A stretch of 64,000 nt of DNA from Elysia chlorotica (GCA_003991915.1 RQTK01000203.1:478302-542301); one strand, 5' to 3'. Shown: positions 34,381 to 47,542, counted from the first letter of the stretch. The notes: generated by a model not told the origin, from the letters alone. A program made the numbers and translations.

Positions 34381-36696
34381 GCACTGCTTCTATTAATACA
34401 TAATTTTTGCGTTATCGATAAGATCATTGGCGACTCGTTGTTTCTAAATATATATATATATAGATATATTATATCGTTTGTGGTGTAATTTTACAGGTCT
34501 CTATAGTTTAGTAGCGCCATAAAATGCATTATAATCATAGGCACATTCATAAACAACAGTATCATTGTCATTATTCTTATCATCTTTATTTATCACGACT
34601 ATTAGTTTAAATTAAACTAATAACTGTTATCCATTGATTAGAGAAATTAACATTCGACCAATAAATATAATTACATGTATCATTTTTGTATCATAATGTT
34701 CCACCACATCCAAGTCATGCTTCATCTTCCTGTATAATTATGTTACTCTTAAAGTCGTACAGTATTCCCCCTCAATGTAACATATTTGCTTGAGTAGTGG
34801 AGACTGTCATTAATATTTTGTCTTAATTGTAGGGGAACTTAATGTTATTATCATGATCAATGGTTATTAATTTTGTTCATTGATTTGTGAAAGTGTGATC
34901 AGAGGACATACTGTCTTCTCAATATAGATATAATTCTATATAAACTGTACAGAATGAAGTGCTTATAGTGTTGTGCTCACCCAATCCCGAAAATGTGATT
35001 TTTGTAACCACAATATAATTATCTATTATGTGTTGTGAAAAACAAAAACACACAACAGTCAGTTGGTGTAGTCAGCCTTTGGTTTGACAGAAGGGGGACT
35101 AACCTGGCTACACATGATTGTGATTTTATGAACACGCGAGAAACGCTTGCGTGTTCATCATTGTTCATATGAACGGCTGTAAACCAAGATGAGATAATCA
35201 TGGTTTTGTGAAAGAACTGGTGGATAATTAAGTGTAAATAGTCGAAGTGATAAAAGAAAATGTGGCAAACGGAGCCAGTGAGCGAGTTTGTTGTGCCAGT
35301 GAGGAAGATTGCATGTTATTTAAATCTCGACTATAAAATATCAGATGATTTATATTGTTCGATTTTTGTGAACACACTTACACCATGCCCACCCAATCCA
35401 TCAATGCTATGTTCCCTACCCGCACAGACTTGCATTGCTTTAGATGACATTGCACTCCGTCTAACTTAATGTTTACTTCTCATTATGCGCTTTAATGTTT
35501 CAAGATTTTAGAAGATATTAAGTCAAACATAAGAAGCTAACTGTCTCCCTCAACTAATAATATTTCTAAACTCACGACCATGGTTTTTAAAACGGAGGTT
35601 AAAATAGACCCGAGCCTGCAAGGTAACCGTGGCTTAAGTTGAGTTAAAAGGATTGTGTATTATGAGTGTACAAAGATAAGTGAACCAAAATATCAATATA
35701 TCCCGTGCCTTGATTCTCCTGCTTCTGAATATTGACTTTAAAAGCAATGGATGCTATGCCGCTTTCATGGTTCAAAGCCAGTTTTTTTTTACTGATGAGG
35801 AGGTAATTTTCATTTCTACGATTTTTAGTTACTTGCTTAAACAAGAGCAATTTAAATTTAAATCACATGTGTACTTTATTTTTACACTGCTTATAGGTTC
35901 AATAGATAAATTATGAATGTCAACTTTCAGCCAGTTGGAAATTATAGATATGCTTAGATACATTAGTGTCTTTTGTTTTCGTCTGTTTATTGACAGCATT
36001 TTGTTTATCTAAAAATAATTTACTATGAAAATAACCATGCCACTTACAGCAGCCAATCTCTGTTTGAACTGGACGCATGCATTGATTTGGCAGATTGAAT
36101 GTGTTTCTTTGCATAAGAGCCCCTTATGTTGTATTTAAAATATATATAATAAAAAGGCTCGACATTTGCGAAGGTTTTTACTACCTGGCTGTGTGTTTGA
36201 CTGTATTTATAATTGATAGTTTTATGTTTACGATTTTTTGTTATCAAAATTGATGGCACAGATTCCTGCATTCATATTGTTGTCCTTACCTTAACTTGTC
36301 CTGCTTTTTGCCTAGCCATTTGCTCATACAGTGCTGTAGAACTTGTGAATGACGTGATTGCTTGAGAATAAGAATATAATTTATTTTCAGCCTAAAGCTT
36401 TGAGAAACGTGTTTTTTTTTAATTTTCTTTATTATTCAAACTTATTAGAGCTCAAAGATTTATATGACCGAACAGCTAAAATTTATCAAAGTCTATGAGT
36501 ATAATCTGCGTGTACTTGTGTTTGTAGTCTTAAAAATAATGATCTTTTAAAGCACTTCACTGCAGGAGTAATTGTCTAACAGTCGACAAAAATAAAGATC
36601 ACCGTTTGATTTTTGCCAGTAGATTTTAGAGGCCATATTGACAAAGCACAGACTGCTCAATGTAAAAAGGAGAGATTGTGTGTGCAAGACAATTGA

Positions 36697-36697
<1 letters not shown>

Positions 36698-36764
<67 letters not shown>

Positions 36765-36765
36765 A
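36698..36765. repeat. (GA)n microsatellite
   Basis: GA array of about 65 bp with one AAAGA interruption, in AT-rich spacer. Confidence 0.93.
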
Positions 36766-38277
36766 AGTTTAAGGGTTCAAAATGCGTAGTTGATTACTCT
36801 ACCATTTCATAAGTTAGGTAAATTTGATACTTTGCTGATTTAGCGTGTAATTCGTGATACATAGGGATCAAGAAAAATAAGTCAAAGTAATTTAATAATT
36901 TTTTTTTAAACCTTTTTTACAAGGTGCCATCTCTTGCTTGATTTTTCCTTGGTACACAAGACCAGAGCGCAAGGCAGAAGAAAAGCGAATCATGTGATTT
37001 TATTTTGATTGATTCAAGGCCAAATATTTTCCAATACTGTCTATCTCTTAGTGCATGTCTTTGTATCGTGTGGTGACAGTGTGTGTATGTATGTGTGTGT
37101 GTGCGTGTGTGTTTGTTTTGAACCTTGTACTCCTTACCATTTAAAATAACTGTTACTCCAGGGGTATAACTTTCAGAATTGGAACATATAATTTTCTTTT
37201 ATTGCCAGCTAAGTGAACGATAAAATATCAAATTTAAAGCAACCATGTGGAGACCAAATGGAACCATAAACTTATTGGTTTAAAGTGCTCAGCAAGACAG
37301 AATAACCTCGCAGTGGAAGTCTGGTCAAATATTACCCTCTTACGACTCTTAAAAATTGAGTAGTAGGTAAGTCTTTGTTTTTTTTGAATCAGCATTTTAT
37401 TACAAAACGGTTATGTCCATGACAAAGTTTTCAAGCTTGTACATTACATTTTGGTTTGCACATCTGTATTATGACTAACGTCTTAGTAAAAAAGTGGGAA
37501 ATTGATAAGACTATGCTAGTAGAGGTGAATGTCAGAGTCGGCAATGAATGAACTTATGTTCTTGCTTGTAGTATGTGACTTGTACAAAAATGTTTTTGTG
37601 GGTTTGTAACACATTTCAGCGTTGTAAGCCCTCCGACTATCGTTAGTGTACAATGAAATAATGTCTATGATTAATTGCAATAAAACAAATCAGATGTCTT
37701 TATCTGCGTTCGGTTGTGTATTTTTTAATCTAAAATAATGGTTTGTGTAAGTCCTCTTGCAAATTAGTCCTATTTATTTATTATTTCTAAAATACAACAA
37801 AAGCAGAAGACGTGTAGTCAATGCTTGGTTAGTCCGACTTTCCTCCTTGTGCTACTTCTATTATTTATTTTTTGTTGTTGTCATTTTTCTCTACTTCAAA
37901 GCCTTCCCATCTGTCTTTAATTGTTCATCTTAGTCTTTTCAGTGCACCTTTTCTGAATTTCTTCTTCCTCTTTTTTATATTTAAGTGATGAAATTAACTT
38001 TTATTCAGTGTTGTTAATGCCATTTTTGTACAAAGAATATGACAAAAAGACTTCAGGAAATCTGAACCATTCGGTATAGGTACGACTAGAAAACATTCTA
38101 ACATTCTAAATAGAGTTTTGAGATTTTTAAGATATTAATGTTATAATGCTATCCGGATCTTAAATTTAAAAGGAAATGTTTACCAGATTAAATGACCTCT
38201 GGTCGAGTTTTGACGTCAGATGCAGGCCAATACAAAAAGTTATGTTAACATAAAAAACACCAATAATAATGTATATT

Positions 38278-38542
38278 ACGCCCGTGTTGTTAGATGAAAT
38301 AAATAAATAAATAAATAAATAAATACATACACACACACACATATATATATATATTGATGAACGATCAACATTGTTACTATATATATTATATATACGCCCG
38401 TGTTGTTAGATGAAATAAATAAATAAATACACACGCATATATGTATTTATTTATTTATCTATGTATTAATGATAATAGGTTCTACCATTAAATCGTTCAC
38501 TACAACCAAGACTAGTTTTTAACAATGTTGATCGTTCATCAA
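38278..38542. repeat. Foldback structure with direct and inverted repeats
   Basis: A ~37-bp direct repeat containing ACGCCCGTGTTGTTAGATGA occurs at 38278 and again at 38394. Perfect 22-bp inverted arms lie at 38354-38375 and 38521-38542. Between them is a smaller palindrome, AAATAAATAAATACA against TGTATTTATTTATTT. The arms flank AT-rich sequence of about 145 bp. Terminal inversion suggests a small foldback or MITE-like element with a tandemly duplicated left end. Confidence 0.75.
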
Positions 38543-38730
38543 TCCAAGTTTAAGCATTTAATTTCCTTTTTTTAATTTTTATTTTTCTTCCTTTTGATTT
38601 GATGCTGAAGAATCAATTATAAACAAACGCAATGCTGGAAAATCAATTATCAACAGATAAAATGCTGAAGAATAAATTATAAAAACAAAAAAATAAATAA
38701 AAATTAGCAAAATGTAAAATCATTCTCTTA

Positions 38731-39195
38731 TTGTGGGGCGCGGTGGCCCTGGGGTAGAACATCGGCTCCCGACGCAAAAAGTCTGTGGATCAAACCCTGG
38801 CGATTTCGCTCCCTACTGGTTGGGTCAGTGTCAGTTTAATGTACCCGGCATAGATAGGAGTCATCGTATCCCCGGACTGTATCATCACTTAAAATTGTCA
38901 GACGTCAGTCTTGGGGTCCGTTAAACCAACTCAACTCGTGTGTCAACCACGTGCACATACTGATTGGGGTTCAAAAGTTAGTTCGTTCACCCCACTCGGG
39001 TGTAAAACAGAGCATCTTACACTCTACCTGTGTGTCGCCTGTATACGCGTGTGATGCTCCGCTACTGTCAGCTCTAGCGTTTTTAACATGATGCTCCCAC
39101 TTAAGGTATGAAACTCATTAGTTTGCCGGATAGCCCTTGTTAAGTATGTCGAGAATCTGGACGCTATATATCTTTTAAAAAATAAATTATCTCAA
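38731..39195 (+). mobile_element. tRNA-derived SINE, fullest copy
   Basis: The head, GGGGCGCGGTGGCCCTGGGG, resembles a tRNA 5' end with an A-box-like segment. GGATCAAACCC about 45 bp on resembles a B box. The body contains GGTTGGGTCAGTGTCAGTTT and AATTGTCAGACGTCAGTCTT, shared with the other copies. The 3' end reads GGACGCTATATAT and then an A-rich tail, like the shared 3' ends of many LINE-mobilised SINEs. A 63-codon reading frame across it is not a gene. Confidence 0.75.
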
Positions 39196-40691
39196 AATTT
39201 TGTATCCAGGATTTCGTACTTTAAGGAGGAAATTTAATCTACTTCATGTGGTCAACATTTTTATATCGATTTATGTTAGTGGTGAGAAGTTCTATTGCCA
39301 TTACAGTAACGAATGGAATCGATCTCGTTGGTGGTATCTTTGAAGAAGACCATCAAGAGTATTATTTTGTTTCTAATTCCATTATCTCGCTTGACGTCCT
39401 AGTTCAATTGCTAAAATACATAGGCGGATAGCTAACCAACTTAAATTAATTTTGTTTTGAAATTTAAAAAAAAGAGTTTTATAGGAGACTGGGGTTGGAT
39501 ATCTTTATGAAATCGAAAACTGATAGGAAATGGATGGTCCTTAATAGCACCTCACAGAATATGCGGTTCAGACGAAAATTATTATTATAAATTAAAGAGC
39601 AAAGATTAACCTCTGGTTTTAGAAAGAATGCTGGATAAAGTAATCTTTCAAAACTTAAAAATTTTGTTTTAATTATACTACTTCAGTTGTTAATTTAGAT
39701 AATGTTAAAATTGCTTAGAAACAAATTCTTTTCGTCACTATGAAGATGACGGTCACAATATTTTTGTACCGAGTACTAACTACTAATGAGGCAATTGAAA
39801 GAAATGGAAAAGTTGTAGACTACCTTATGTCGAACAGAAATTACTGCTAAAGAAATGATAAAGAATGTATTTTAAAGTGGAGTTTTTTTTACAATTATGT
39901 AATGGGGTAATATTTAGTATGCACGTACACGTAAGTATACATTAATTAATAAATTTTTTTAAAACATCAACTCGTAGATGTATGCTTGCTGTTGGTGAAT
40001 TGCGGGGACTTTATTATTTTCTCGCATTTAAAAGGTTCTTATTGGCTACTTATTTAATTGTGTAAATGATAGATGATTAAACAAACATGCGTCTTTTTTA
40101 TAATTATTTTAGCGCCATTGTTTGATTGTCATTACGTCTGATGCTTAATAAAGCTTAGAAAATAATTATCGACATCTGATAAAGGGCATTGTATTCAGCA
40201 TTCACCATCTTCGTGAATCATTTCCTCCACAAACAATAACTTTTAGGTTATCACAAAGGATGCGCTGGGTTGTTTGAACACGGTCTGGGTTTAACGGTGA
40301 CGAGATGGGAGTAGCGTTAGGATAGGAGCGTATACTATCTTGTATTTCTCTGGTATTTTAATGGCAAAATCGGTAAATTATTTCCACTTTGTGGCTTATC
40401 AGCAACATAGTAATATGGGTAAATTACTGAAAATCAATATAAATGTTTTTTGCTGGTGCAACAAAGCAGAGAAAAGATACTTATACTAAGCCTCTACACA
40501 ACAAGACTATAATACAATCATATGGTTGATGTTTTATTGTGTGCTATTTTTCAATGTGAATGCGTTTGTACACGTTTTTGTTAATTTAAACAATTATGTC
40601 AAAGATACGTTTTTTTCTGATTGTGAAATGTACTGTTTTACATTGGATATACGGCCGGTTTAATAAATGGTGGTTAAAGAGGGTATAGTGT

Positions 40692-40865
<174 letters not shown>

Positions 40866-41375
40866 AAAGAGACATAAAGAAAAAACATAATTATATATTT
40901 TGTCGCTTTTAGAATAATGCTTTTAGAAAGAGCCCAATCCCCTTACTTTCCATTAAACTTGAGAAGAGTTTTGTACCTAAAAGGGGTGATAATCATAATT
41001 CCTAGCCTCGCTTAAAAACTTATAATGTAAGTGAACTAACTTATTCAAACTGTAACTGCTGGTAGCATCAAATTAATTTGTCAAAGAAGAACATTGAAGT
41101 ACATGGTTTTCTTTTTTGCACTCTAATAGCATACGGAAATTCTTTAAGTGCTGCTGATGGAAAAAACGTATTTCAATATAGTATGCATTATAAAGATGTT
41201 CGTTTACGTGAAACATTACTAACAGGTGTTAATTTTCTTTTCGCTCCTGAGAGATACATTATTTTAACGTTTTATTTTTGCATTAGTTTCAATTCTTAAA
41301 TGAAAAAATTGAAACCTGGGGAAAACAAATAATTATAAATACAAAACTTTACACAAAAGTAAGCCATCCAGAATA

Positions 41376-41650
41376 TAGTAGCTCTAGTAGCTACAGTAGC
41401 TCTAGTTGCTACAGTAACTATAGTAGAAATAGTACTTATGATACATATAGTAGCTGTAGTAGCTCTAGTAGATATAGTGGCTAAAGTAGCTTTAGTAGCT
41501 CTAGTAGCCCTAGTAACTAAAGTAGCTTTAGTAGCTCAAGTATCTAAAGTAGTTTTAGTAGCTGTAGTGGCTACAGTAGCTCTAGTAGCTCTAGTAGGTA
41601 CAGTAGCTATAGTAGATAGTAGCTCTAGTAGCTGTAGTAACTATAGCCAA
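41376..41650. repeat. Degenerate GTAGCT-type hexamer array
   Basis: About 275 bp built from variants of GTAGCT, GTAGCTCTA and GTAGCTACA, with a strict 3-bp register and a looser 6/12-bp periodicity. It yields a low-complexity Val/Ala reading frame (41438-41659), which I do not regard as a gene. Confidence 0.85.
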
Positions 41651-42564
41651 CAACGGTAGAACGAGCAATCGATAACTGTTTCTTCTGCCTGTGGGAGTGG
41701 TATCGGGCTTCTTTTCGCAGGATGAGTCTTCGATGGAAAAAAACAAAAGAGTTTTAAAAAAAACCTCGTCCTAATCTGTATGGTAATCCCGCTTTCTGTA
41801 AAACATGATAGCCCTTTTCTAACTTTTTTTTGTGAAGGCTTGGAATTCTAAGATTTGGGCTCTTTGTCGTTGGTGATTACAGACAGTCTTATCTGAAATG
41901 TAAACACCCGTGAATGTAAGATGCAGAGCCAGTCTGAATGATAAAAATAAAGAGCGTTATCGTGTTGTTTGTTTCATGTTGCTCCTAATCGATCTCAAAG
42001 GTTTGATAATTTCAACAACAAAAGAATTAGATGTTATAAAAGCATCATCGGAATATAATTGTTGATATTCTCGTGGAAAATACATCTAGGACCATTCGTC
42101 TAAGAATAATTAAAACAAGAACAATTAGTTATATTGAATGTGAAGGCAAACGTTTATTGCCGTTGCAGCCCCTGTTGCTACTGGTGATGGACCTTATTAT
42201 TCTCTTTTACTTCCTTTTCCAGTTGTTGTCCAGCTAAAAGCATGGAGAATGTGTTAAACTATGCACGTAAACTGGGGAAATAAAAATAGAGATACTGTAT
42301 TATTATATTTCTGATATCACGTTTGGCGTTAATCTAAAAGAAGATCGTGATCTATATCATGATTGTACGCTTCCCTAAATTACATGCCACACAGGATCAG
42401 TTTTTAAAGTCTAGAAGACTTGGAGAAAGCCTCGCTTTTCCGGCCAAAGAGAAAAATCGTATATGAACAACTGTGTCTAGACAACAAAGCTAGATCTAGT
42501 GCCAGTTTTCTACAATTTACATTATTCCAACCTTTTAATATTTGTGTAATGATTGAGTTTCGGT

Positions 42565-42673
42565 ATGGATCACGACTGGTCCAGAGTTTTTAAAGATAGC
42601 ATGTGCACGCCAATCATCTCGAGCGAAGAGATGTTAGAGCGCCTCACCAACAAAGAATTCCCGGTTTGCAAAG
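42565..42673 (+). CDS. Candidate 5' coding exon (possibly LMNTD1-like gene)
   Basis: The ATG is preceded five codons upstream by an in-frame stop. It opens MDHDWSRVFKDSMCTPIISS, continues EEMLERLTNKEFPVCK, and ends with AAAG|GTTAAG in phase 1. The downstream candidate exon at 43357 joins in phase (G plus GC, glycine). The peptide is not low complexity, but I do not recognise it. Assignment to the LMNTD1-like gene rests only on strand and order; it could belong to a separate gene. Confidence 0.5.
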
Positions 42674-42891
42674 GTTAAGACAATACATTCGCATTTTCAA
42701 ACAATAGTACTTAAGTGTATTGTACGCTTTTAAAATAGTGTTCTTAATGTGTTGTTGCCCTCTTTTGAAGAACATTGAGATAATAAGATAAATAAAAAAG
42801 ATGGCCATTATAGAGATTTGGAGGTGAGTGTATAGAGAAAGAATTATAGATAGATATTAATCTTAAAAGATCGAGAGTGTGAGAAAGTAAG

Positions 42892-43090
<199 letters not shown>

Positions 43091-43356
43091 GAAAGATATA
43101 GAGAGACATATCTTGGTTAATTAGATTGATGGATCAATGATTAAAGCAATTAGTGTACATCAAACGTATAATATATATATATATGTGTGTGTGTCATTTT
43201 CATCCTTGTATCAGTGAGCCGTCATGAAAGGAGATTAGAAGGCTACAGAAATAAAGCGAGTGAATAGGAGAGCGCGACAATGTGGCGAAAGCATCCTGTT
43301 CCGTTTTTTTTGTTTCTCTTCAGCTCTCAACTGAATTACCGTGCTTTTAACTCCAG

Positions 43357-43502
43357 GCGTGTTTAAACCCTATTTACACCGGAAAGATGCTGCAGTTGCT
43401 ATGGCAACCACTGTCACCATTGATCAGTGGAGTGAAAACGATTTGAAAATGTCTAGTCTAAAAGCCACACTTGGAGTCTTAGTCGATGGAGGGTGGGTGA
43501 CG
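43357..43502 (+). CDS. Candidate second coding exon (possibly LMNTD1-like gene)
   Basis: Acceptor TTTTAACTCCAG and donor ACG|GTAAGA; 146 bp, phases 1 to 0. It encodes VFKPYLHRKDAAVAMATTVT, IDQWSENDLKMSSLKATLGV and LVDGGWVT. Strong splice sites and a perfect phase match with the exon at 42565 support it. Its phase-0 end also suits the phase-0 start of the lamin-tail exon at 46577. However, the start of the lamin tail domain should lie between them and was not found, so at least one exon is probably unrecognised. Confidence 0.55.
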
Positions 43503-44162
43503 GTAAGAACATGATGACGACCTTGAAGCAATTTAATCTAATTGCAATCTTTACAAACTTCAGAGGAGTTCAGATCACGTGGAAACGTAATAAAAACAAT
43601 GCCCGTATGTCGCTAAGCGTTACAGAGGTTGGTTCTTGGTGAACACTGCCCAGTTATGGTAATAATCAAGATTTAAAATAAAAGATTTTTTTAAATCCAT
43701 GTAATTTTTTCAACGTCTTTTTTCGTTGAGATGTATACTATATAATAATTTGTCAGCGTGTGTGTGGGGGGTAGACGAAAAGGTACCAGCGTATATAATT
43801 ATTATGAAACGAACTTTACATCTCTTTTTCAGGGGAGTTAAGATCACGTGGAAACGTAATAAAAACAATGTATGGCGATTGCTATCGCCTTCTCTATGGA
43901 GTTGGAAAATATGTGTGCACCAAAAAAACATAATTATTTTAAGGTTAATGCACTAGAAGCCTCACATTTCAAGAATCTGCTGTTTTAAGAACGGGATATA
44001 TAAGTCTCTTTTTCCACCTTGAGTATCGCCTGAACAATCATGTTTAAGTTATTTTAGGAGCGGGGTATAAAACATGCAAGACCAAGAGGAGATGGAGATT
44101 GAGAAGACATTAATTTTTTCAACTGTACAGTACATATCTTTCTACAGGCTACCGCTACCTGC

Positions 44163-44210
44163 ACGGGGGGCGCGGTGGTCCAGGGGTACAACTCAACTCA
44201 ACCCCACTAC
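44163..44210 (+). mobile_element. SINE head fragment
   Basis: GGGGGCGCGGTGGTCCAGGG matches the tRNA-like head at 38731, with few changes, and then diverges. Truncated copy. Confidence 0.5.
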
Positions 44211-44369
44211 CTGCTTATAAACTTACACCTCAATAATGGAGAAAATAGTTTGCATACAATTTGTAATACATATAGTTTATAATGATATCATTCTCAATAG
44301 AGCGAGGTGCGTTCTCTTCCTCTCTTCTGGTTTAACATCTCATTGGTTCCTCTGAAGAGTCCTATACGA

Positions 44370-44490
44370 CGACGGGCCTAAGGCTGACGTTTGACAATTT
44401 TATGTGCTGCCACACACGAGGCAGGGCGGATATACCGTATCTCCTGTCTCAGCTTGTCACATTATACTGACACCAACCCAACCAGTTACA
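44370..44490 (-). mobile_element. SINE body fragment, reverse orientation
   Basis: Its reverse complement carries GGTTGGGTTGGTGTCAGTAT, GCTGAGACAGG and AATTGTCAAACGTCAGCCTT, in the same order as in the 38731 copy. The tRNA-like head is missing. Confidence 0.7.
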
Positions 44491-45092
44491 GGGGGAGAAT
44501 TTATAATCATAACAAGTATTTGTTAGCCTTATTGTGTACATTAATAGATATCTTTTCAATGGTGCTCTTTAATTATTTATTACATTTTACAAAATTGTAC
44601 CTTCAACAGAAGGGCAAAGAATAAAACAGAACAAAAATCAATATTTAGAACGACTCCGTATCTTTTTTCATCCTTTTAACTTGTGGAGTACAACAATAAG
44701 AATAACTATGATTTTGTGCTCAAGGGATACAACTTTCGTAACTGCACATCTTCTCAGTTGTTTAAAAGTTGACTTCCCTTGGTGATCTAGCCAAGTTTTG
44801 AGAACCGATCGTACCGAACCGGCTTGTAGCTGTAAAAGATTGTTTATTTATGTTAAGTCCAAACAGCATTTCAAGTACTGTCAAGGGGTCAAGATACTAC
44901 ATAAAAAGATTTCGTTGTGTTTCGGTATAGGTCTACACAGATAGCTAACTACGTTAAATTAGATTCGCAAAGGTATATACTGGGCAATAAAAACGTCCCA
45001 GAAACGAACACAATTTTTTTTTTGCCTAGAGAGAAAGACAACAAAGTCATAGTAATATAGAAAAGAGAGAAAAAGGGAAAGATAGCTAGATA

Positions 45093-45095
45093 TAC

Positions 45096-45146
<51 letters not shown>

Positions 45147-45262
45147 GAGAAATGCATTGTAACAGTGAATGTGTTAGTTTTGGTTTCGCTAGAGATGGGA
45201 GATGGGGTGGGTAGCGAGGGAGAGAGAGAAACAGAGGGAGAGAGAGAGAGAGAGCGAGAGGT

Positions 45263-45306
<44 letters not shown>
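45093..45306. repeat. (GATA)n and (GA)n arrays
   Basis: GATA tetramers at 45093-45145, a unique 70-bp spacer, and then GA-rich sequence at 45218-45306. Confidence 0.93.
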
Positions 45307-45309
<3 letters not shown>

Positions 45310-46576
45310 GCATAAAAAGAGAAAGTGGCAAAGCAGACATAACCATAGATAAAGACAAACAAAATTCAGTGTCGAATGCTTTGATCATTTTTTTTTTTAA
45401 CTTAATCATATTTTTCATCAAAATGATAGCGAATATTTTTTTATATAATTTTGTTAAAACTTTCTGTGATCAGACAGTTTGAAAAATATGACAAACAGTT
45501 TGAAAATGTTTCCCCTTTCTTATATCTTTAGAAAATTAGAAGTATATCAAGTCCTATATCATCAGGCAAAACTTGCTAAGTCGTGTAATTTTGCCCGCCC
45601 TGTCCACCAAAACGTCATATAGGCGGATGAACTATATTTTTCTAAAGATTCTATGACTACAGCCCACAATAATTATGCTACCTCTTTAACTCCCAAAGAA
45701 TAAACCCAAGATAGATCAGAACATTCTAAGGAGAGACAACATGGAAATCATTGTACAACTAAAGACGCGAGAAAAATCTCAAGTTAATATAGTTTAGTCC
45801 GTTTGTCTGTCTTCCTTGGTAGGGGTAGAAGGGGAGAACAGAAAAGGGGGGGGGGGTGAATGAAGCAGTCCTCTGACGAGCGCTTCAGTCTGGTTAGATC
45901 TAAATATCGCCTATTTCTGCCTTTCTGCGTCTTGGCTTTCTGTTTTTCTTTCTGCTTGTAAGGGGTGGTTGTTAGCCCGAGGCTGTCCCTGGTGGAGCGC
46001 CCGAGACAGATCAGACCGACGTGAAGACTGCGAGGAGCTGTTCCTAGTGTTCCCCACTGTTTGCACCTGTCTGGGGTTGCAGTCGTCCTGGAGTGGTAGA
46101 CACAAGCGCAACGCAAAGTGTTGTATACACCAATTACCAAGTGATTTAATGGCACTACGCCTGATTGATGCACAACGGATGTAACCATAATTATTTACAC
46201 AAGTATAAATACTGTTTATTCCACCTTTTGACTCGGAGGATAATAACTAAAGCAGTGGCTAAATATTTAAAATACAATTTTTCTGCGCCATCCTTATGTT
46301 TTCTTACACGTAAACAGCATTACGTATCGCTTGATTGTGTGTATTATGGTGTTATTGTATCATAAGTAACATAAAACAAAAATTTGTAGGATATCAAGAT
46401 CTTTTAAAAATTGTAACTAGTTGTGGTTGATTTCATCATATGTAATAAAGAACCTCTATTAATTTAAAAAAGGACAACAAAAACAGTCACAATAAGCATG
46501 GCATTATGTATGTACTACACATTGACCAATTACTCCAGCATGTTACTTTTCTCCCCACCAACCCTGCCCACTCCAG

Positions 46577-46808
46577 GAGTTCGAGCTGGGTGGATACCTG
46601 CTCCAGCAGAACGTGGGCGGGCACCCTGTGGCGGTTTTCCGGTTCCCGCCACGCACCAAGTTCGCGGCCGACTCCACCATCACCGTGTGGGCGGCCATGA
46701 ACGACCCTCACCTCTCACAACCCGCCCACGCACTTCTTCTGGCGCGAGCAGCAGAAGTGGGGCACCGGTCCCGAGTGTACCACCATCCTGTGTCGGGCGA
46801 ACGGCCAG
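46577..46808 (+). CDS. LMNTD1-like lamin-tail-domain exon with a one-base frameshift
   Basis: Acceptor CCCACTCCAG and donor GGCCAG|GTCAGT. It encodes EFELGGYLLQQNVGGHPVAV, then FRFPPRTKFAADSTITVWAA and MNDP. After about 46709-46715 the conserved continuation (PPTHFFWREQQKWGTGPE, then CTTILCRANGQ) is in another frame. The exon is 232 nt although both boundaries are phase 0, so one base is in excess. The order L-G-x(3)-L-x-Q-N...F-R-F-P...S-T-x-T-V-W-A-A...W-x-E-Q-x-K...E-C-T-T-I-L-C-x-x-N-G-Q is the lamin tail fold as found in LMNTD1 (lamin tail domain-containing protein 1). The extra base may be an assembly error or a true mutation. Confidence 0.85.
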
Positions 46809-46877
46809 GTCAGTGGTGCATAGTTTTTTTGTTGTTGCTTCCGTTGTGTCCAACCTCACGATTAATATCTATATTGT

Positions 46878-47110
46878 GGACGGGCCCACAGACTGATGTC
46901 TGATAATTTTATATGCTGATACACAGACCGTGCGGGATACGATGTTATCTGTTTGAGATGGCCACATTATACTGACACCAACCCAACCATGAGAGGGAGA
47001 AATAGGATAAGTAAATTGTTTACCAACCAAACCTAGGATCTCTCGATCAGGAGACCAACACTCTGCAACTTGCGATTGTTTGCCGCACTAAGTCAGTGGG
47101 GCAGACGAGA
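46878..47110 (-). mobile_element. SINE copy, reverse orientation, in the LMNTD1-like intron
   Basis: Its reverse complement has a tRNA-like part with a B-box-like GATCGAGAGATCC, then TGGTTGGGTTGGTGTCAGTA and AATTATCAGACATCAGTCTG as in the 38731 copy. It lies about 70 bp downstream of the exon at 46577-46808. Confidence 0.7.
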
Positions 47111-47542
47111 GACTTATGTTTTTTAGTTTCTTTTCGTTAATTTTACTTGAGATGTCATCGACTCCTCCACATGTGTTGATCTGTAAGTTGATGCAACAAG
47201 GTGTCTCTCGTCTCTTTTGCTCTGCACCACTGTGCCTAGACGATCAAAACCTTTCAACTGTATATATTATATGTTATCACGGGTGTTTTTTCTAGTCTCT
47301 TGAGGTCTGGCCTGAGTATAACTAAAAGTTAAACTTTTATATTTTTTTGTGTTGTTGATTTTTTTTATTACTGTGGCACTCTTGAATCGTTTTTGTTTTT
47401 GTTTTATTTCAAGAATAAGAATTCAACCTAAGATTGCAACAAAGGGTGATTGATTATAACAATGTACAGTATTTTCGTATCTAGACATTGCAGTTTTTCT
47501 CTTTTTAAAAGTTTTTAATATTTTGCTATTTTACCATTCCAG

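Larger units (their letters stand above)
43503..46576. other. Stretch without recognised exons, between candidate exons of the LMNTD1-like gene
   Basis: It contains a 41-bp duplicated segment at 43561 and 43830, SINE fragments at 44163 and 44370, and GATA and GA arrays at 45093-45306. There is also a GC-rich island at 45960-46110 that is open on the minus strand as a hydrophilic Ser/Gln/Arg-rich peptide. The missing N-terminal half of the lamin tail domain would be expected here. Confidence 0.55.

Noticed and set aside
45911-46111. Minus-strand hydrophilic frame, Ser/Gln/Arg-rich
   Set aside because: It follows a TCCAG on the minus strand but has no partner exon. The plus strand is also open there. 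Kept only as a note under the missing LMNTD1 exon.
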